A stretch of 64,000 nucleotides of DNA, from assembly GCA_963777285.1 (NCBI GenBank), contig CAVZPR010000002.1, forward strand, positions 1,116,001-1,180,000, given 5' to 3'. This stretch comes from JAFARE01 sp963777285. GTDB taxonomy: Bacteria; Chloroflexota; Dormibacteria; Aeolococcales; Aeolococcaceae. Below, in pieces: positions 59,979-64,000 of the stretch; the first letter of the stretch is position 1, and each line of letters starts with the position of its first letter. Position numbers and translations under genes: made by a program. The notes beneath the pieces are model-generated. The model saw nothing but the letters and a program-made list of their open reading frames with translations. It searched no databases and had not been told where the DNA came from.

Positions 59979-60587
59979 ATGGCTCAGAAGGTGCTGGCGG
60001 GGATCACCATTTCCCTCGACGGATACTTTGCAGGACCGAACGACCGTCCCGGCGCCGGGCTGGGTGACGGCGGTGAGCGCCTCCACTGGTGGGTGTTCGG
60101 AGGGCCATGGACGTACGAATCTGGAGCGCGCAGCGAACCTGACCCCATCGACCAGGCCTACCTGGGCTCGGTGTTTCCCTCTGCCGGCGCGCATCTCATC
60201 GGCCGGTCGATGTACGACGCAGCTGACGGCTGGGGCGACGATCCCGGCTTCGGGGTGCCGGCGTTCGTCGTCACGCACCGAGCGCATCCGCGGCTGGTGA
60301 AGGGCGACACCAGTTTCGAGTTCGTCACCGAGGGCTTTGACGCGGCCGTGGCGAAGGCGCGCGCGTCCGCCGGGGAGAAGAACGTCCTGGTGATGGGTGG
60401 CGGCAATCTGCTGCGCCAGAGCCTGGAGGCCGGAATCGTCGACGAGGTGGCCCTGACGATCGCGCCCGTCTTGCTCGGCGCTGGAAAGCGCCTCTTCGAC
60501 GGCATGCGCCGCATCGACCTGAGCTTTGAGCGCACCGAGGTGATCGAGTCCCCGTGGGCGACCCATATTCGCTACCGGGTGCGCTGA
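59979..60587 (+). CDS. RibD C-terminal/dihydrofolate reductase-like protein
   Basis: 202 residues from ATG 59979 behind GAGGAG; GTG 59949 and ATG 59973 are also in frame. VLAGITISLDGYFAGPNDRP, AGAHLIGRSMYDAADGWGDD, PAFVVTHRAHPRLVKGDTSF, NVLVMGGGNLLRQSLEAGIV and EVALTIAPVLLGAGKRLFDG. Third member of this family in the region. Confidence 0.9.
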   Translation: MAQKVLAGITISLDGYFAGPNDRPGAGLGDGGERLHWWVFGGPWTYESGARSEPDPIDQAYLGSVFPSAGAHLIGRSMYDAADGWGDDPGFGVPAFVVTHRAHPRLVKGDTSFEFVTEGFDAAVAKARASAGEKNVLVMGGGNLLRQSLEAGIVDEVALTIAPVLLGAGKRLFDGMRRIDLSFERTEVIESPWATHIRYRVR

Positions 60588-60666
60588 GCGCTCCGCGCCA
60601 GGCAGCGGCGTCCACGACGCCTGGGCTCGAGCCGCGGCGCGCGACGATTGCAACGCCCGCCCGCGG

Positions 60667-61713
60667 TCAGCGTTTGCGCGCGGTCCACGCCACGACACCC
60701 GCCGCGTCCATTGTGTTGATGACGACCTCGGGTGCCGCGCCGCACTCGCCGGCCCGCAGGCATCCGTTCATCTGCCATTCCAACTGGCCCGGTGCATGCG
60801 CATCGGTGTCGATGGCGATGCGGCAGCCGAGTGCGAGCGCGCGCCGCAGCAACCGCCGCGGTGGATCGAGCCGCTCGGGTCGTGAGTTCACCTCGACCGC
60901 GACGCCGTGCTCGCCGCATGCGGTGAAGACGGCGTCGTGATCGAAGGTCGATTCGGGACGCCCTCTCCCGACCACGATCCGTCCCGTGCAGTGTCCAAGG
61001 ATGTCGGTGTGCGGATTTGCGATCGCTGTCAGCATTCGATGCGTCATCTCCGGCGCCGGCATGCGCAGCTTGGAGTGCACGCTCGCCACGACGACGTCTA
61101 GCTCGCCAAGCAGCGCGGGTGACTGGTCGAGGCCGCCGTCCTCGAGGATGTCCACCTCGATGCCGGTCAGGATGCGAAAGGGTGCGAGATCCGCATTGAG
61201 CGCAGCGACGACCTCGAGCTGACGGCGCAACCGTTCTTCGGTGAGGCCGCGAGCGACGGTGAGTCGCGGCGAGTGATCCGTGAGGACGATGTACTCGTGG
61301 CCGATCGACCGCGCCGCGATGGCCATGTCCTCGATGGGACTGCCGCCGTCGGACCAGTCCGAGTGCGTGTGGCAATCACCCCGAAGAGCGGCCCGCAGCG
61401 CCATCGCGGCCGGCGGAACCGACCTGCCCTCGACATCCTCGAGACGGTGCAGGTACTCGGGCACACGTCCCTCCCGCACCTCGGTGATCACACCCGAGGT
61501 GACCGGCCCGATGCCCGGCAGCGTGCGCAGCGTGCCGGCACGCAGGTGGTGCTCGAGCGCATCAGCGCTCAGGCTGCGGATCGCAGCAGCAGCGTTGCGG
61601 AAGGCGCGCACGCGATACGTCGGCTCCGCGTCGCGCTCCAGCAGGAACGCGATCCGGTCGAGCACGCGGGCGGCTTCGGCCGGCGTGGCCGGCCGGTCCT
61701 CAGCCTCCTTCAC
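60667..61713 (-). CDS. HhH-PHP protein, PolX-like without polymerase domain
   Basis: 348 residues. N-terminal PolX-type helical part with a helix-hairpin-helix (GTLRTLPGIGPVTSGVITEV). Then directly a PHP phosphoesterase domain with all metal motifs: GDCHTHSDWSDGG, EYIVLTDHSPR, LTGIEVDILEDGG, VVASVHSKLR, DILGHCTGR, VAVEVNSRPER and AIDTDAHAPGQ. Bacterial PolX has a nucleotidyltransferase between these parts (total about 570 residues); it is absent here. Likely a nuclease or phosphatase in DNA repair. Confidence 0.85.
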   Translation of the reverse strand: MKEAEDRPATPAEAARVLDRIAFLLERDAEPTYRVRAFRNAAAAIRSLSADALEHHLRAGTLRTLPGIGPVTSGVITEVREGRVPEYLHRLEDVEGRSVPPAAMALRAALRGDCHTHSDWSDGGSPIEDMAIAARSIGHEYIVLTDHSPRLTVARGLTEERLRRQLEVVAALNADLAPFRILTGIEVDILEDGGLDQSPALLGELDVVVASVHSKLRMPAPEMTHRMLTAIANPHTDILGHCTGRIVVGRGRPESTFDHDAVFTACGEHGVAVEVNSRPERLDPPRRLLRRALALGCRIAIDTDAHAPGQLEWQMNGCLRAGECGAAPEVVINTMDAAGVVAWTARKR

Positions 61714-61734
61714 GCGCTCCGCATCAGCCCTCGC

Positions 61735-62254
61735 TCAGTGGCTGCGCGCGATGATGGCACGCGCTTCCTCCGAGGACATCGGCGGTCCCAGCACAGGCTG
61801 TCCGGTTTCACCCGCAATCTGATTCATTGTTGCGAAGTCGAGCGTCGCTACGTCGGGACGGGGCTGATCGCCGGCTGTCCCCACGCGCCGGATGAACGTC
61901 AGGAACGAGTTCAGCGTCATGGGTCTGCAGCAGCACGGCGTCCTCGTCGCCCACGTTGCTCAGCGCATGGGGCACGCCCTTGGGCACCGACACGTAGTCG
62001 CCGGCGTTGGCGACGAAGGTGTCGTCGCCGCAGCGCAGGGCGAGCTGGCCGCTGAGCAGGTAGAAGCTGTCATCGACGTCGTGGTGGACGTGCAGCGGCG
62101 CCGCGGCGCCGGCACCCACGTGGTGCTCGATGATGATGGGGAGCGCGCCTTCCGGCGAGCGCACGATCGCCTTGTCACCGTAGAACCAGTACGATTCGCC
62201 CTCGCCGTCCGCGGTCTTGGCCGCGCTGCGTCCTGTCGTGCTCGTCTGTGTCAT
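61735..62254 (-). pseudogene. Cupin gene with a frameshift
   Basis: ATG 62254 behind AGGAGG, overlapping the tetR stop by ATGA. The first frame encodes a good cupin: YWFYGDKAIVRSPEGALPII, PLHVHHDVDDSFYLLSGQLA, YVSVPKGVPHALSNVG, VLLQTHD. Near 61905-61912 the family continuation (FLTFIRRVGTAGDQPRPDVA, GPPMSSEEARAIIARSH) switches to another frame ending at 61735. One extra base explains it. Either a pseudogene or a sequence error. Confidence 0.65.
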
Positions 62255-62892
62255 GCCGTGTTCCTCCTGCGGCGTGGAGCCGCGTGACGATGGGTGGACG
62301 GATGGTCGCCGGCTTCGCGCAGTCCGGCAAGAAAACAGTGGATGCCGAGCTCGATTGCGTCGCCGGCGCGGGTTGCGTCCATGCGCAGGAAGTTGCGCAG
62401 CTGTTCCCACGCGGCGGCCGAGTACAGCACCTGCAGAACCGCGGCGGCGGACTCACGCGTCCGCGGCCGCGCGTTCGGGGCCGCGGCGGTGACGCACGCT
62501 TCGAACATGGCGCTGCGCCTGGGCTGCTGCCGCCTGCGCACCGCCAGTCCCTGCCGGGAATGCAGCATCGCCTCGATCAGCGGGGCGCCGGCATCGAAGC
62601 CGGCGAATGATTCACGCATGGCTCTGATCAGCTCCGGCTCGTTCGTTGCGTCCAGCTCCGCGTGCGTCAGGTGCTCCACGATCCACTCCCAGACCGCGTG
62701 CTCCAGCTGCTCCTTGGTGGAGAAGTGACGGTAGACCGTGCGCTCCTGCACCCCTGCCTCTGCTGCGACGGCGGCGTACGTCAGCTCAGCCCGGCGTCGC
62801 ATGACGGCGACGCACGCTTCGACCACCCTCTCTCGGGTGGCGGCCGCCTGCGCCTCCCGGAGCGGGGACCGGTAGAGGCCGGCCGACTTCAT
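62251..62892 (-). CDS. TetR-family transcriptional regulator
   Basis: 213 residues. Helix-turn-helix: RERVVEACVAVMRRRAELTY, AAVAAEAGVQERTVYRHFST. C-terminal domain ends in a basic tail RHAAPRRRRNTA. The ATG lies inside the right-hand part of a perfect 31-bp palindrome, so strong autoregulation is likely. The cupin gene follows with a 4-base overlap. Confidence 0.9.
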   Translation of the reverse strand: MKSAGLYRSPLREAQAAATRERVVEACVAVMRRRAELTYAAVAAEAGVQERTVYRHFSTKEQLEHAVWEWIVEHLTHAELDATNEPELIRAMRESFAGFDAGAPLIEAMLHSRQGLAVRRRQQPRRSAMFEACVTAAAPNARPRTRESAAAVLQVLYSAAAWEQLRNFLRMDATRAGDAIELGIHCFLAGLREAGDHPSTHRHAAPRRRRNTA

Positions 62893-62915
62893 GTCAGCTA
62901 GACTGACATGAAGTC
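62885..62915. promoter_or_regulatory. Perfect 13-5-13 palindrome, TetR operator candidate
   Basis: GACTTCATGTCAG, centre CTAGA, CTGACATGAAGTC. It spans the tetR start codon (62890-62892). A TTGACA on the minus strand at 62924-62929 could be the -35 of this gene, within the end of the EamA gene. Confidence 0.7.
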
Positions 62916-62925
62916 ATACCCGGTG

Positions 62926-63921
62926 TCAAGCTGACTGCTCGCGGCGGACCCCGGGAGCAAACCCCTCGCGGTCGGGCAGCGTCGTGTCGCGGCTCGAGCG
63001 GACGGCCGGCGCGGGCGTCCGGAGCTCGTCGAGACGCACCAGCGCGATGCCGGCGACGACCAGCGCCGCTCCGACGAGCTGGGTCGTGTCGAGATGCTGG
63101 CCCAGCAGCAGCCAGGCAAAGAGCACCGCGGCGAGCACCTCGGTCAGCCCGAGGAACGAGGCCAGCTTCGACCCGAGCAGCCGCACCGCGACGATGCCGC
63201 TGAGATACGAGACGACCGCTGCCACGATGGAGAGACCGAGCACCGGCAGGATCCACGACACCTGGCGGCCGAGCAAGGTCACGCTCGCGGCGCCGGCGCG
63301 AAACGGCAGCACGCCGATGAATCCGGCGGCTGCGAGGACGGTCGCGCCCACCGCGAGCCCGCCCCAGGCGAGCACGAGCGGCGACGCCACGCGCTCCGAT
63401 TCGGCGGTGACGATGAAGTAGGCGGCCAGCCCCACGGCTGCGCCCAGCGCCCAGAGCACGCCGACGACGTTGACCCGCTGCGGGCCCGCAAGGTCGAGCA
63501 CGAGGATGAGGCCGGCGACGGCCGTGAGGACCGCGACCGCGGTGAGCGGGCGGGGCCGGTTCGCGTGGCGGATCCAGCCCCAGGCGATCACGAGGAGGAT
63601 CCCGGAGTACTCGATCAGCAGGGCCACGGCCACCGAGAGATGCGAGAGCGCGATGAAGAAGCAGAGCTGGGCCAGCGCGATGGCCATGACGCCGTACAGC
63701 ACGACGGCTCGCCCTGACGACCAGGTGAGCCGTCTGGACCGAAGTTGCAGGAGTGCGGGCACGGTCAGCACGAGCGCGGCGATCGTGACCCGCACGGTCA
63801 CCGCGGCACCGGGCGACCACCCCGCCTTGATCAGGCTCGATGCGAACGACCCAGAGGTGCCGAAGGTTGCGCCCGACAGCAGCCCCATCGCGAGACCGAA
63901 CCTGCTCAGCGACCTGTGCAC
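62926..63921 (-). CDS. EamA-family (DMT) transporter
   Basis: 331 residues from GTG 63921 behind GGAGGT. Ten hydrophobic helices in two EamA repeats: GLLSGATFGTSGSFASSLIK and ALSHLSVAVALLIEYSGILL in the first, VLGLSIVAAVVSYLSGIVAV and LGLTEVLAAVLFAWLLLGQH in the second. Exporter of metabolites or amino acids; substrate unknown. Upstream of and in the same direction as the tetR gene. Confidence 0.9.
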   Translation of the reverse strand: MHRSLSRFGLAMGLLSGATFGTSGSFASSLIKAGWSPGAAVTVRVTIAALVLTVPALLQLRSRRLTWSSGRAVVLYGVMAIALAQLCFFIALSHLSVAVALLIEYSGILLVIAWGWIRHANRPRPLTAVAVLTAVAGLILVLDLAGPQRVNVVGVLWALGAAVGLAAYFIVTAESERVASPLVLAWGGLAVGATVLAAAGFIGVLPFRAGAASVTLLGRQVSWILPVLGLSIVAAVVSYLSGIVAVRLLGSKLASFLGLTEVLAAVLFAWLLLGQHLDTTQLVGAALVVAGIALVRLDELRTPAPAVRSSRDTTLPDREGFAPGVRREQSA

Positions 63922-63935
63922 GCCTGGTGACCTCC

Positions 63936-63955
63936 GCGTAATGATCTATTTACGC
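63936..63955. promoter_or_regulatory. Inverted repeat in the eamA leader
   Basis: GCGTAA, 8 nt, TTACGC, between the promoter and the GTG start. Possible operator. Confidence 0.35.
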
Positions 63956-63968
63956 CGATGCTCGTTAC

Positions 63969-63998
63969 AGCGTAGCAGGGCGTGGTGTAAGATGTCAA
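63969..63998 (-). promoter_or_regulatory. Promoter of the EamA transporter gene
   Basis: On the minus strand: TTGACA (63998-63993), 18 nt, TACGCT (63974-63969). Good -35 and a TANNNT -10. Confidence 0.5.
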
Positions 63999-64000
63999 TG

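Overview
High-GC bacterial chromosome segment with two parts. The organism looks like a terrestrial, aerobic, Gram-positive-type (actinobacterial, Dormibacterota or Chloroflexota-like) bacterium. The pointers are the GC content, a DUF222-HNH endonuclease, a tandem Get3/ArsA-like ATPase pair of the mycobacterial type, a 7Fe ferredoxin, many ATGA/GTGA gene overlaps, and TANNNT boxes 6-11 nt upstream of start codons, which suggests leaderless mRNAs. No rRNA or other phylogenetic marker is present, so the phylum is an inference.

Positions 1-41420 are dense core chromosome. They hold the 3' part of thiC, an HNH endonuclease, and a nitrogen-assimilation block: GSI-alpha glutamine synthetase, PucR-type regulator, Amt transporter, PII protein, ferredoxin and GSI-beta glutamine synthetase. 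Next come dxs with a GNAT gene, a frameshifted SirB1/TPR gene, a PrxQ peroxiredoxin, the two Get3-like ATPases, a YhaN/YhaO-like (SbcCD-related) pair, a GAF-GGDEF diguanylate cyclase and a MarR/MFS efflux operon. The fatty-acid initiation cluster fabH-accD-accA follows on the minus strand. From 29.7 to 40.1 kb lies a large respiratory supercluster: Rieske protein, split cytochrome b, triheme cytochrome c, several very small membrane proteins, cytochrome oxidase subunits II and I, heme O/A synthesis genes, a CtaG-like assembly factor and a cupredoxin lipoprotein. No subunit III gene was seen. The biotin ligase birA and tRNA-Arg(CCG) close this half.

Positions 41420-64000 are an accessory region starting at the 3' end of the tRNA-Arg. 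It contains relics of a DNA methyltransferase and a serine recombinase, then small stress or detoxification genes: ArsR-SRPBCC pair, cupins, three RibD-C/DHFR-like proteins, SnoaL-like and VOC proteins, TetR regulators, FUSC and EamA transporters, an ERCC4 nuclease, a PAS-GGDEF-EAL protein and a PHP protein. Several genes are visibly decayed: frameshifts, in-frame TGA or TAG, truncated SRPBCC, MFS and TetR remnants. A roughly 50-70 bp dispersed repeat occurs three times, always after a gene and in the same orientation.

Functional logic: the Amt/PII/GS block handles ammonium uptake and assimilation. The bc-oxidase cluster forms a terminal respiratory chain, probably quinol to Rieske/cyt b to triheme cyt c (with or without the cupredoxin) to CuA oxidase. 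BirA would serve the biotin-dependent acetyl-CoA carboxylase whose carboxyltransferase subunits lie 13 kb away; accB and accC are not in this window. All calls come from reading the sequence; no database search was run.
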